DNA of 20,211 nucleotides from Nitrosotalea sp. (GTDB taxonomy: Archaea > Thermoproteota > Nitrososphaeria > Nitrososphaerales > Nitrosopumilaceae): NCBI GenBank assembly GCA_031296345.1, contig JARLFW010000140.1, positions 1 through 20,211 of the forward strand, written 5' to 3'. Below the pieces are notes generated by a model. The model had not been told where the DNA came from. It ran no database searches and saw only the letters and a program-made list of their open reading frames with translations. Within the stretch, counting starts at the first letter, position 1, and every line of letters begins with the position of its first letter. Position numbers and translations under genes: made by a program. Shown here one piece after another: positions 1 through 6,482 of this stretch.

Positions 1-794
1 AATTCTTCAACATATTCTAATCCTTTTGCTCTAATTCCCTTTGACTCTCTTAAAAATTCCTCCAGGTCTATATTTCCAAGTATCTTCTTGTAGTCTGAAA
101 AATATACAAATCGAGGATGTAGTTTATCTTCAATAAAATTGTCTAATGCTGAACGTTCGTTTGTTCCTATTAGCATGTTGTCAAATATGCTCTCCAAGTC
201 TTGGTAGATGTTCTTCCACTCTGATATTACTTGTTGATCTTGTGATGCAATCAAGTAGATATTATTATTGAATTCAGCCATCATGTCCATAAAGACTTCA
301 CGTGTTCGTGGTGGAGGGGCTTCTAGAAATTTTGTATCTGCTCTAATTCGTATGGGATTTGGCATGGCTAATACAAACGACTTGATCCTATCCACAAAGT
401 TTTCCCAGGAGTTAAGTCTCTTGCTTGCATCACCGCTAATTTTTACTTCGCCAAAATCATATTGTATTCTTGGATTCTTGTTGGTCCTGAAAATTTTCAT
501 CTTCTTTATGTCTTGGAGATTTGGAAATTTTTCACGAATTAGTGAAGTCTCCTTTTCACTTAGTACAAACTCTCCTTCAGCTAATTTTATTTCTGACTTG
601 AGAACCTCGGTCATTTCATCACACAAGTCTAATTCAGAAAGCTTTGTGTCTTTGTTAAGCAATGTAAGAGCTTCTAAAATTGTAGTTTTACCACTTTCAT
701 TTCTTCCTACAAATGCAGCAAGATCTCCTACTTTAATTTCACCGGAATCATGAATACATCGATAACCTTGCACTCTGAATTTTCTAAGCCGCAT
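1..794 (-). CDS. SMC/OLD-like AAA ATPase, N-terminal part (cut by window edge)
   Basis: The frame is open from an ATG at 794-792 (reverse strand) to the left edge, so about 264 residues are visible and the C-terminus is missing. It was read directly on the reverse strand. The N-terminus is typical of RecF/SMC/OLD-type ATPases: a first beta strand (RKFRVQGYRCI), then a P-loop GRNESGKT at residues 30-37, followed by TILEALTLLN. The rest is charged and helical, with no membrane segment. Walker B and signature motifs would lie beyond the edge. Family knowledge: such ATPases bind DNA or act with nuclease domains in repair or defence. Which subtype this is cannot be told without the C-terminus (TOPRIM for OLD, coiled coils for SMC/Rad50). 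It is divergent from the gene at 850 across 55 bp that contain a single TATA-like hexamer. The ATPase class is secure; its function is not. Confidence 0.8.
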   Translation of the reverse strand, partial: MRLRKFRVQGYRCIHDSGEIKVGDLAAFVGRNESGKTTILEALTLLNKDTKLSELDLCDEMTEVLKSEIKLAEGEFVLSEKETSLIREKFPNLQDIKKMKIFRTNKNPRIQYDFGEVKISGDASKRLNSWENFVDRIKSFVLAMPNPIRIRADTKFLEAPPPRTREVFMDMMAEFNNNIYLIASQDQQVISEWKNIYQDLESIFDNMLIGTNERSALDNFIEDKLHPRFVYFSDYKKILGNIDLEEFLRESKGIRAKGLEYVEE

Positions 795-818
795 CTAGCG
801 GCTATTGGCTTGGCTGTG

Positions 819-824
819 ATTTAA
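819..824. promoter_or_regulatory. TATA-like element shared by two divergent genes
   Basis: ATTTAA, inside TGATTTAA, is centred 28.5 nt before the ATG at 850 (+) and 27.5 nt before the ATG at 794 (-). It sits at the midpoint of the 55-bp intergenic region. These are the distances expected of an archaeal TATA box serving a leaderless transcript in each direction. I see no second AT-rich candidate at the right distance for either gene. This is assignment by position, not experiment. Confidence 0.5.
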
Positions 825-849
825 CTTATTCGTCAAATTTATCAATAAG

Positions 850-1380
850 ATGTTTTTCGACCAAATAGATATATGGGAACTAGAGCGGTTATACTACAAA
901 TTGGCAGTCAAAAAAATTGCTTATCTTGTTTTTGTCTTTCCTGTTATAGTTTCATTGATTTTTGGAGGATTTGTATTATCTGATGTCTTGGGACAACCTG
1001 ATAGAAAATTAAACATGTGGCAATTCAAATCCGAAATACAAACTGGACAACAAGGTGACAAGGAAATCAGATTGTTAAATCTGAATAGTTCTTACCCTGT
1101 ATCAACACCGCTTAGCTTCAGTGTTATGGTAAATAATACCGCATTTGATTGTGGAGATCTGTATATGACGATATATGATCCAAATACCTCTCCAAAACAG
1201 GTAATAGTTCAGCATGCCTATTTTTCACAATGTTTTGCACAGGGTAATTCTGCTCTGCCAATCCAAGATACTTTTTCACCTACTATTGACAAAGCGGGTC
1301 TTTATCAGATTGTAGCAGAGATGAAGGATAAGACTAATCAAAATAGTATTAGTGTAAAGGCTGACTTTAAGGTACAATAA
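850..1380 (+). CDS. Membrane-anchored extracellular beta-domain protein, uncharacterised
   Basis: A 176-aa protein that I do not recognise by family. A short cytoplasmic N-terminus (residues 1-22, several aromatic and charged residues) precedes one hydrophobic segment at about residues 23-46. The remainder is probably exported. The exported part looks like a beta-sandwich domain: alternating polar and hydrophobic strands, phrases such as PLSFSVMVNNTAFDCG and GLYQIVAEMKD, and two cysteines (C101, C128) that could form a disulfide. Thaumarchaea encode many such single-pass proteins with Ig-like outer domains, and roles at the cell surface are assumed rather than shown. It stands alone, divergent from the ATPase gene, with a TATA-like hexamer 28 nt upstream of the ATG, so it is probably leaderless. 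No catalytic motif is visible. Confidence 0.75.
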   Translation: MFFDQIDIWELERLYYKLAVKKIAYLVFVFPVIVSLIFGGFVLSDVLGQPDRKLNMWQFKSEIQTGQQGDKEIRLLNLNSSYPVSTPLSFSVMVNNTAFDCGDLYMTIYDPNTSPKQVIVQHAYFSQCFAQGNSALPIQDTFSPTIDKAGLYQIVAEMKDKTNQNSISVKADFKVQ

Positions 1381-1458
1381 GAAAATAGTATGTTATTATA
1401 TTGCACGAGTATTTGTAATATTGAGGAATAACGTTGTTCTTGTTATCAATGATTAATC

Positions 1459-2043
1459 ATGGCTAAAAAAGAAAAAAAACCAATCAAAAAGGTCGAGGAA
1501 AAAAAGGGTGTAGACAAGTCTGAAAAGAAGAAAGTAGTCAAGACTGAAAAGAAAAAGGAAATACCCAAACCAGAAAAGAAAAAGACCAATGCTGAAAAGA
1601 AAAAGGAGATTGAACTTTCAGAGGAAGAACTTGAGGCAATTGATGAAAAGGAGATAGAAAATTTCCAGATAGAAGGTCTGGATATGGAAAAATTAAAAAC
1701 AACTGTACTAGGCTTGGTTGCAAAACGCGGAGACAATGGCATATTCCAAAGTGAACTTTGGAAGAAACTCAAACTCTCAAGCAGAGATGGTTCTAGACTT
1801 GCACTAAAACTTGAAAGACAACATCTTGTAAAAAGGGAAAAAATTCTTGAGAATGGTCGTTGGACTTACAAGCTAAAGATTGCACATGTACCAGTAACTA
1901 CACAATCCATAGAATCCGCACCATGTCTAATTTGTCCTGTTGAATCAAAATGCACTCTTGAAGGAGAAATTAGTCCAAGAACTTGTCCTTTGATTGAACA
2001 ATGGGTTTTAACTGAACTTTCTACAAAGAAGGTAAAGAAATGA
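1459..2043 (+). CDS. TFE-beta / RPC34(RPC39)-like transcription factor with Fe-S cysteine motif
   Basis: A 194-aa protein. Residues 1-60 form a very Lys/Glu-rich tail with EKKK repeated four times (ending about residues 25, 33, 42 and 49). A winged-helix region follows at about 75-135 (LGLVAKRGDNGIFQSELWKK, then LALKLERQHLVKREKI). The C-terminal domain has four cysteines C156, C159, C165 and C176, spaced C-X2-C-X5-C-X10-C, followed by PLIEQWV. That spacing and the surrounding CP and EISP residues match what I recall for the C-terminal cluster domain of human RPC39 and for archaeal TFE-beta, which bind a [4Fe-4S] cluster. Family role: with TFE-alpha it helps RNA polymerase open promoter DNA. 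It overlaps the rlmE gene by 4 bp (ATGA), so the two are probably co-translated. The ATG start fits the basic tail. Confidence is high for the family and lower for the exact partner. Confidence 0.82.
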   Translation: MAKKEKKPIKKVEEKKGVDKSEKKKVVKTEKKKEIPKPEKKKTNAEKKKEIELSEEELEAIDEKEIENFQIEGLDMEKLKTTVLGLVAKRGDNGIFQSELWKKLKLSSRDGSRLALKLERQHLVKREKILENGRWTYKLKIAHVPVTTQSIESAPCLICPVESKCTLEGEISPRTCPLIEQWVLTELSTKKVKK

Positions 2044-2636
2044 AATTAATTGATGCAAGGCGTGACTTGTATAGGAGACTAGCTCACAAAGAAGGATATC
2101 GAAGTAGAGCTGCATACAAACTAAAAGAACTAAACACTTCTTATCGAATAATTGGTCCTGGATTTTTTGTTTTGGATTTGGGATGCTCCCCTGGTGGATG
2201 GACTCAAGTTGCAAAAGAACTTGCAGGAAATAAAGGACAAGTTATGGGTATTGACAAATCATTTGTCGAAGAAATTCAAGACGTCCATATCATTAGAGGA
2301 GATATTGAGGACGACTCTATTGTAGAGCAAATTTTTGAGTATTTTGGAGGTAAAATTAATGCCGTAATATGTGATCTATCGCCAACAGTTACTGGAATGT
2401 GGGATGTGGATCATGGAAGACAAATCTCTCTAAACTATGCAGCAAGCAAAATTATGGACCAAGTTTTGGCACGAAAGGGTAATGCACTCTTCAAAGTATT
2501 TGATGGTCAATATTCCATTGAATTCAGAGATTATATACGAAAAAAGTTTGCCAAAGTTCAGCTAAGAAAACCTTCAGCAAGCAGAAAATCTAGTAGTGAA
2601 TTATACTATGTCTGCTTGGGATATCTTGGAAATTAA
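2040..2636 (+). CDS. rlmE: 23S rRNA (uridine-2'-O)-methyltransferase, RlmE/FtsJ family
   Basis: A 198-aa protein, the usual length for archaeal FtsJ/RrmJ. It transfers a methyl group from S-adenosylmethionine to a ribose 2'-OH of 23S rRNA. Visible motifs are SRAAYKL with K27, SAM motif I LDLGCSPGGW at 45-54, CDLSP with D112, FKVFDG with K152, and SSELYYVC with E187. K27-D112-K152-E187 is the complete catalytic K-D-K-E tetrad. The ATG at 2040 overlaps the stop of the TFE-beta homologue (ATGA), which indicates translational coupling. Its 3' end overlaps the convergent trm1 gene by 4 bp (2633-2636), leaving no room for a separate terminator. No oddity in the enzyme itself. Confidence 0.93.
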   Translation: MKLIDARRDLYRRLAHKEGYRSRAAYKLKELNTSYRIIGPGFFVLDLGCSPGGWTQVAKELAGNKGQVMGIDKSFVEEIQDVHIIRGDIEDDSIVEQIFEYFGGKINAVICDLSPTVTGMWDVDHGRQISLNYAASKIMDQVLARKGNALFKVFDGQYSIEFRDYIRKKFAKVQLRKPSASRKSSSELYYVCLGYLGN

Positions 2637-3766
2637 ACTAGAGATAAAATTTCATCTATTTTAGCATCTGTCTTAAATCCTGTGGGATTCATACTTGTTT
2701 TTGTCGCCCTCAGTCCAATACCTTGAATCTTCTCTATTATTTTATCAAGAGATGGTGGAGCAGATTGGTTTCTATGTCCAATCTCGTCTAGTGTAAAATA
2801 GGCAGGTGACATATCTACTTCCTCTTTACACTTTTCCAAGAATATGCCACAAGACTTGTCCACCATCAAGTTCTTTTCTTCTAATATCATTGCATCCACA
2901 AAATTCTTGTCGTAAAGATTTTCTATCCAAAGAGGTCCTGCAAGTTTTGCCTTTGAATTGCAAATATTACATACATGTTCAACCTCATGTACAACTTTTC
3001 TGTTACCACAATTATCACAATGTAAGATGTACCCCATGCAATTTTTGGTATTTGTTCTAACAAGTATCTTGACATAAGCCTTGTAGTAATGCATACTGTG
3101 TTGAACAAATAATGGTACTACCATGATATCCATTCTACCTGCAACAAGATTCATGCATCCAAGAACAAGTCGTAATGCTATTTCATTTCCATATGTGGTT
3201 CTAACTGGGGTTCCATAGTACTTGCGTTGACATGCTTCTGGAAATATTCCATGTAATACAGTCAGGTCAGTAGCAGTGACTGATAAAAGCCCTCCATGAA
3301 ACGTAGCTCTTATGGCACAATCAAGATAGCGTGAAGGTGAACCAAAAGGATCTACATCTACAATCGCACCACGTCCATCTCTTGAAGAATGAAGACTCAG
3401 GAATCTACATGCCTCATTTTCAGAAAACTCACATTTTGTTACTTGATTTAGCTTTGCAATACTTTTTCCAATCTCAAGTGCTTGAGCATTTACGTCATTT
3501 GCAACAACTTTTTCTATTGAACTTATTTCATTTGCAACTCTTATGCTTCTTGCACCAATTCCTGCAAGTGAATCTAAAAAGATCTTTGGACCCTTGAAAT
3601 TTTTAAGAAATGCAGAATACGCTATTATGGAAAAGTCTCTACTAACTCTGGCTCTAGGATTAAAAAAAGCCGGTTCCTTTGGAGGTGTTTTTTCTGATAG
3701 TGAATCTTTTGGTACTAGAAGTTTTGTACTTCCTTCTACTATCTCAGCAAGATCAAATTCCAACAT
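2633..3766 (-). CDS. trm1: tRNA (guanine(26)-N2)-dimethyltransferase Trm1
   Basis: A 377-aa protein, the normal size for archaeal Trm1, which makes N2,N2-dimethylguanosine at tRNA position 26. The N-terminus has the family hallmark FFNPRARVSRDFSI (residues 34-47). The SAM site is LDSLAGIGARSIR (64-76), with the acidic residue D91 in ANDVN. The catalytic region is VDVDPFGSP (136-144), and HGIFPEACQRKYYG follows at about 172-185. A zinc-binding insert uses C250, C253, C266 and C269. The gene converges on rlmE with a 4-bp overlap and diverges from rnhB across 49 bp containing a single TATA-like hexamer. It starts at ATG 3766; another start further upstream would run into the promoter. Confidence 0.95.
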   Translation of the reverse strand: MLEFDLAEIVEGSTKLLVPKDSLSEKTPPKEPAFFNPRARVSRDFSIIAYSAFLKNFKGPKIFLDSLAGIGARSIRVANEISSIEKVVANDVNAQALEIGKSIAKLNQVTKCEFSENEACRFLSLHSSRDGRGAIVDVDPFGSPSRYLDCAIRATFHGGLLSVTATDLTVLHGIFPEACQRKYYGTPVRTTYGNEIALRLVLGCMNLVAGRMDIMVVPLFVQHSMHYYKAYVKILVRTNTKNCMGYILHCDNCGNRKVVHEVEHVCNICNSKAKLAGPLWIENLYDKNFVDAMILEEKNLMVDKSCGIFLEKCKEEVDMSPAYFTLDEIGHRNQSAPPSLDKIIEKIQGIGLRATKTSMNPTGFKTDAKIDEILSLV

Positions 3767-3784
3767 CTTGTCTTATCTAAAATG

Positions 3785-3790
3785 ATTTAA
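3785..3790. promoter_or_regulatory. TATA-like element between trm1 and rnhB, possibly bidirectional
   Basis: ATTTAA, again within TGATTTAA, is centred 28.5 nt before the rnhB ATG (3816) and 21.5 nt before the trm1 ATG (3766). The whole intergenic region is 49 bp. The placement is ideal for a leaderless rnhB transcript. For trm1 it is slightly close, so trm1 may use it with an unusual spacing or use a degenerate box I did not recognise. Confidence 0.4.
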
Positions 3791-3815
3791 TACATCTAAC
3801 GCAAGAATAACTAAA

Positions 3816-4439
3816 ATGCTAGTCTGCGGAGTAGATGACGCAGGTCGAGGTTCAGTCTTGGGTCCTCTTGTTATAGCTGGAATTTCTATTGAGAAAAGTA
3901 AGATAAAACATCTTATTGCAATTGGAGTCAAGGATTCCAAACAACTCAGCCCAAAATCTCGAGAAAACTTGTATGATAAGATATTGTCACTTGTGGACTC
4001 GTACTATGTTGCAAAAATTCCACCAAGAACAATAGATAAGAATGTCAACAAAAACCTGCTAAACCAACTTGAAGCAAACTATATGGCCAAAGTAATAAAA
4101 AAACTTGGGGCAAATTCTTCTTACGTTGACTCGTGTGATGTAAATCCAAAACGATTTGGATTGTATATTTCAAATATTGCCAAGACTGGAAAAATTATCT
4201 CAAGCCATCATGCTGATAGAAAATATCCTGTAGTCTCGGCAGCCTCGATTATTGCCAAAGTAAACAGGGATAGGGAAATTGAAAAACTACGAAAGAATCA
4301 TGATCTGGGAAGTGGGTATCCATCAGATTCTAAAACTATGGGATTTATCAAACAATGGCTATCTCAAAATGGAGATGTTCCAGTCTTTGTCAGAAAGAGT
4401 TGGAAACCAATCAAAATATTATTAGGTAAATCATCCTAG
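3816..4439 (+). CDS. rnhB: Ribonuclease HII
   Basis: A 207-aa protein of the RNase HII family, which cuts RNA in RNA-DNA hybrids and at single ribonucleotides embedded in DNA. The signature near the N-terminus reads VDDAGRGSVLGPLVIAG (6-22). GRG (10-12), the ribonucleotide-sensing motif, is intact. Further active-site acids are visible in YVDSCDV (D105) and HHADRKYPVVSAASIIAKVNR (D134). Oddity: the family motif is normally DEAGRG. Here the second catalytic acid is aspartate (D8), one methylene shorter than glutamate. All else looks like a functional enzyme. A TATA-like hexamer lies 28 nt before the ATG. The 3' end overlaps the convergent fibrillarin gene by 9 bp. Confidence 0.93.
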   Translation: MLVCGVDDAGRGSVLGPLVIAGISIEKSKIKHLIAIGVKDSKQLSPKSRENLYDKILSLVDSYYVAKIPPRTIDKNVNKNLLNQLEANYMAKVIKKLGANSSYVDSCDVNPKRFGLYISNIAKTGKIISSHHADRKYPVVSAASIIAKVNRDREIEKLRKNHDLGSGYPSDSKTMGFIKQWLSQNGDVPVFVRKSWKPIKILLGKSS

Positions 4440-5105
4440 GTATTTTGCTACAATCATACCGTGATCTCCCTCATATGGCTCTAGATTGATCTCCTGAATA
4501 ATCTCAAAGTTTGCCGCTAATTTTTTTATCTCTGAGCGCATTACTTGAGCAGGTTCTCTTGTAACATCGATACTTCTTGTTTTTACTACAAGCATCATGT
4601 ATCCGCCTTTTTTTAGATATGTCTTACAATTTAGGATTGCAATTTCTGTCTGATCTGGCTGAGCAATATCAGCATAAACAACATCAACTGGACCATACAC
4701 TGAAAAATATTCCTTGGGACTACGTGCATCTTGTAAAATTGGGACTACATTTGATCTAAACGAAGCTACTCTTTCCAAAAAGTCTCTGGCAACTCTACTT
4801 GAATGTTCAACAGAGAAAACAATCCCACTTGGACCAACAATGTCTGAGACATGACTTGCAGTAGTTCCTGTAGATACACCGAGATAGAGAACTTTAGCTT
4901 TTCTAACAATAGGTAAAAACTGAAGACCATTCATTATGGCAGCACCAAGTTTGCTACGATAAGGATCCCATATCCTAAATTCTTCATCATCTATTTTTAC
5001 TAATTTTTCTCTATACACTTGATTTCCGGGTACAAGATTTATGGTTGCAAGTCTTTTTTCCCCTTCACTTTTTACCCAAAAAATATTATCTTCTTCGTTT
5101 TCCAA
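4431..5105 (-). CDS. flpA: Fibrillarin-like rRNA/tRNA 2'-O-methyltransferase
   Basis: This is the SAM-dependent subunit of archaeal C/D-box RNPs; guide RNAs direct it to riboses in rRNA and tRNA. I place the start at TTG 5105-5103, giving 224 aa, the normal archaeal size. Family features follow directly: RLATINLVPGNQVYREKLV, then FRIWDPYRSKLGAAI, the SAM motif VLYLGVSTGTTASH (about residues 72-85), the acidic VEHS and DIAQPDQ segments, and the C-terminal EGDHGMIVAKY. The frame stays open to an ATG at 5222, but those extra 39 codons are read through the glycine-repeat DNA of nop5 in another frame and give a Val/Glu-rich segment unlike fibrillarin. The chosen start overlaps the nop5 stop by 20 bp, consistent with co-translation. 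No clear Shine-Dalgarno is seen. The function is certain; the start is less so. Confidence 0.9.
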   Translation of the reverse strand: MENEEDNIFWVKSEGEKRLATINLVPGNQVYREKLVKIDDEEFRIWDPYRSKLGAAIMNGLQFLPIVRKAKVLYLGVSTGTTASHVSDIVGPSGIVFSVEHSSRVARDFLERVASFRSNVVPILQDARSPKEYFSVYGPVDVVYADIAQPDQTEIAILNCKTYLKKGGYMMLVVKTRSIDVTREPAQVMRSEIKKLAANFEIIQEINLEPYEGDHGMIVAKYLG

Positions 5106-6405
5106 ACTTTTTTCTCTTGCTCTTTTGCCAGTCGTTTCGCTTGTCTCCGTCTCCTCCTCTACCACCACCTCCACCAAATCTTCTATCACCCTCTCTACCG
5201 CCTCTACCACCACCTCCACCAAATCTTCTATCTCGTTGGTCTTCTTGTCTACGTGGCTGGAAAGCTGGTCTTTCTGGCTGGTCTTTGTATTTTACTCCTA
5301 TCTCTGTGACTCGTATGTTGAGTTTTTCAAGTAATGTATCATTTCTACCTGCTCCATAGACATCTACTCTTGCAGCAATTGCAGCTTTTGCAGCTATTGC
5401 CCTTGCAATCTTACCTCTTTGCCATCTTGGAGCAGCATGAACTAATTGATGCTGGAACAACAAACCATGTTTTGGTGGCTGGGCGCCAGTTTTGAGTGAT
5501 CTAAATAATGCCTTCTCTGCACCAAGAATTTGAATTGTACTAGCTGGCATCATTGCAAGTCTCTTTAGACTTCCTGCCTTTGCAAGTATTCTTGCTCCAA
5601 CAGCAGAACCTAGTATGACAGAAATGTTTGGTGCCACTAGTTCCATTTGCGACTCGATGTGTTTTTCAAGTGATTGTCTTAACTCAAAAAGATCTAAAAT
5701 CTGTTTTGAAATACTTTGAACTATTGCAAGATTCTCATCTGAGATCTGACCGCCTCTACTCTTTTTTTGTAATAGTGATAACATCTCTGCTTTCTCTTCA
5801 GGAAAACCAGCCTCAAGATACGTATTCTGAGTAAGATCGTCTCTTCTTCCTGCCGTGACAATTTTTGAATACCCACTTATTGTATCAATTAGATTGTCAA
5901 GTTCTGGAAAATGTAATCCGTACCACTCTCTTACTCTGGAACTTAGTAAATTGATTATCTTGTCTGTCTCGTCTAAGGTACTAATTGCCTGAATTATGTG
6001 CAAATCAGGACTTTCAGAAATCTCTGTTACTCTAGATGATGATAAATTAAGTGCGAATTCTCGTAATTTTCCTCTGGCATCTCCTTCATCTGTAGCAAAG
6101 CCTGAATCTACTAGGACATGCAATTTTGAAGATTGTATGGTCTCTATCTTCTTCTCATCCATAAGATCAGACTCTATGGATTTTTTCCTCAATAATTTTA
6201 ACAGCGAAGAATCATTTACTGTAACGATGCTTCCCAAATTGGCAAGAAATTGTTCTAATTCATTGAGATTGATCTGTTCTTTTTTCAAATCTACGTACTG
6301 GACTGCAGGATTTGAAAATGGAAATGATTTTACACATTTATTATCGTCAAAAACTGCAACGCCCAACTCTGTTAAAATTACAGAATACATAGAGAGCATT
6401 TTCAT
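5086..6405 (-). CDS. Nop5 (Nop56/58-like) C/D-box RNP scaffold with RGG-type tail
   Basis: A 439-aa scaffold protein that joins fibrillarin to the L7Ae-guide RNA complex. It has the N-terminal fibrillarin-binding region, a long coiled-coil middle, and the Nop domain with its signature at about 265-320 (LVAPNISVILGSAVGARILA, then GAEKALFRSLKTGAQPPKHG). After the Nop domain, from about residue 375, comes a low-complexity basic tail containing two copies of a 15-residue unit built on RRFGGGGGRGG (from about 393 and 408). The protein ends in a Lys/Arg stretch. It is about 25-35 residues longer than the archaeal Nop5 proteins I know, and the tail accounts for the excess. It is the first gene of a nop5-flpA operon. 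The ATG at 6405 is used; a second in-frame ATG lies two codons later. It is divergent from pyrD. Confidence 0.95.
   Translation of the reverse strand: MKMLSMYSVILTELGVAVFDDNKCVKSFPFSNPAVQYVDLKKEQINLNELEQFLANLGSIVTVNDSSLLKLLRKKSIESDLMDEKKIETIQSSKLHVLVDSGFATDEGDARGKLREFALNLSSSRVTEISESPDLHIIQAISTLDETDKIINLLSSRVREWYGLHFPELDNLIDTISGYSKIVTAGRRDDLTQNTYLEAGFPEEKAEMLSLLQKKSRGGQISDENLAIVQSISKQILDLFELRQSLEKHIESQMELVAPNISVILGSAVGARILAKAGSLKRLAMMPASTIQILGAEKALFRSLKTGAQPPKHGLLFQHQLVHAAPRWQRGKIARAIAAKAAIAARVDVYGAGRNDTLLEKLNIRVTEIGVKYKDQPERPAFQPRRQEDQRDRRFGGGGGRGGREGDRRFGGGGGRGGDGDKRNDWQKSKRKKFGKRRR
5158..5232. repeat. Two 30-bp direct repeats, 45-bp period, inside nop5
   Basis: Copies at 5158-5187 and 5203-5232 appear identical when read by eye. 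Each begins with TCTACCACCACCTCCACC and ends AAATCTTCTATC. They encode (reverse strand) the DRRFGGGGGRGG units of the Nop5 tail with a period of 15 codons. The identity at the DNA level suggests recent duplication or ongoing slippage/conversion rather than protein-level selection alone. The repeat is coding, not a mobile or CRISPR element. Confidence 0.85.
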
Positions 6406-6452
6406 GTCTTACTAAAAAATGTAACAGTAGGGATTCTAAACTACATCAAACG

Positions 6453-6458
6453 TTATAA
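6453..6458 (+). promoter_or_regulatory. TATA box of pyrD
   Basis: TTATAA is centred 27.5 nt upstream of the GTG start of pyrD at 6483. The spacing predicts transcription starting at or a few bases before the start codon, i.e. a leaderless pyrDK message. No Shine-Dalgarno precedes the GTG, which agrees. Confidence 0.55.
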
Positions 6459-6482
6459 GACAACCATTTTTAATTATTAGAA

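Noticed and set aside
268..753. Open frame on the plus strand
   Set aside because: Antisense to the ATPase gene, whose P-loop and uninterrupted frame on the reverse strand are clear.
1446..1772. Ser/Phe-rich reverse-strand frame opposite the TFE-beta tail
   Set aside because: It is the complement of the Lys-rich repeat codons; low complexity and no family features.
5158..5232. Repeat spacing of 45 bp resembling a minimal CRISPR unit
   Set aside because: Only two copies, in frame within nop5, with a 15-bp interval that also encodes the protein repeat; no cas genes.
5019..5359. Three overlapping plus-strand frames, Pro/Ser/Leu-rich
   Set aside because: They are antisense to the glycine-repeat end of nop5; absence of stops comes from the repeat composition.
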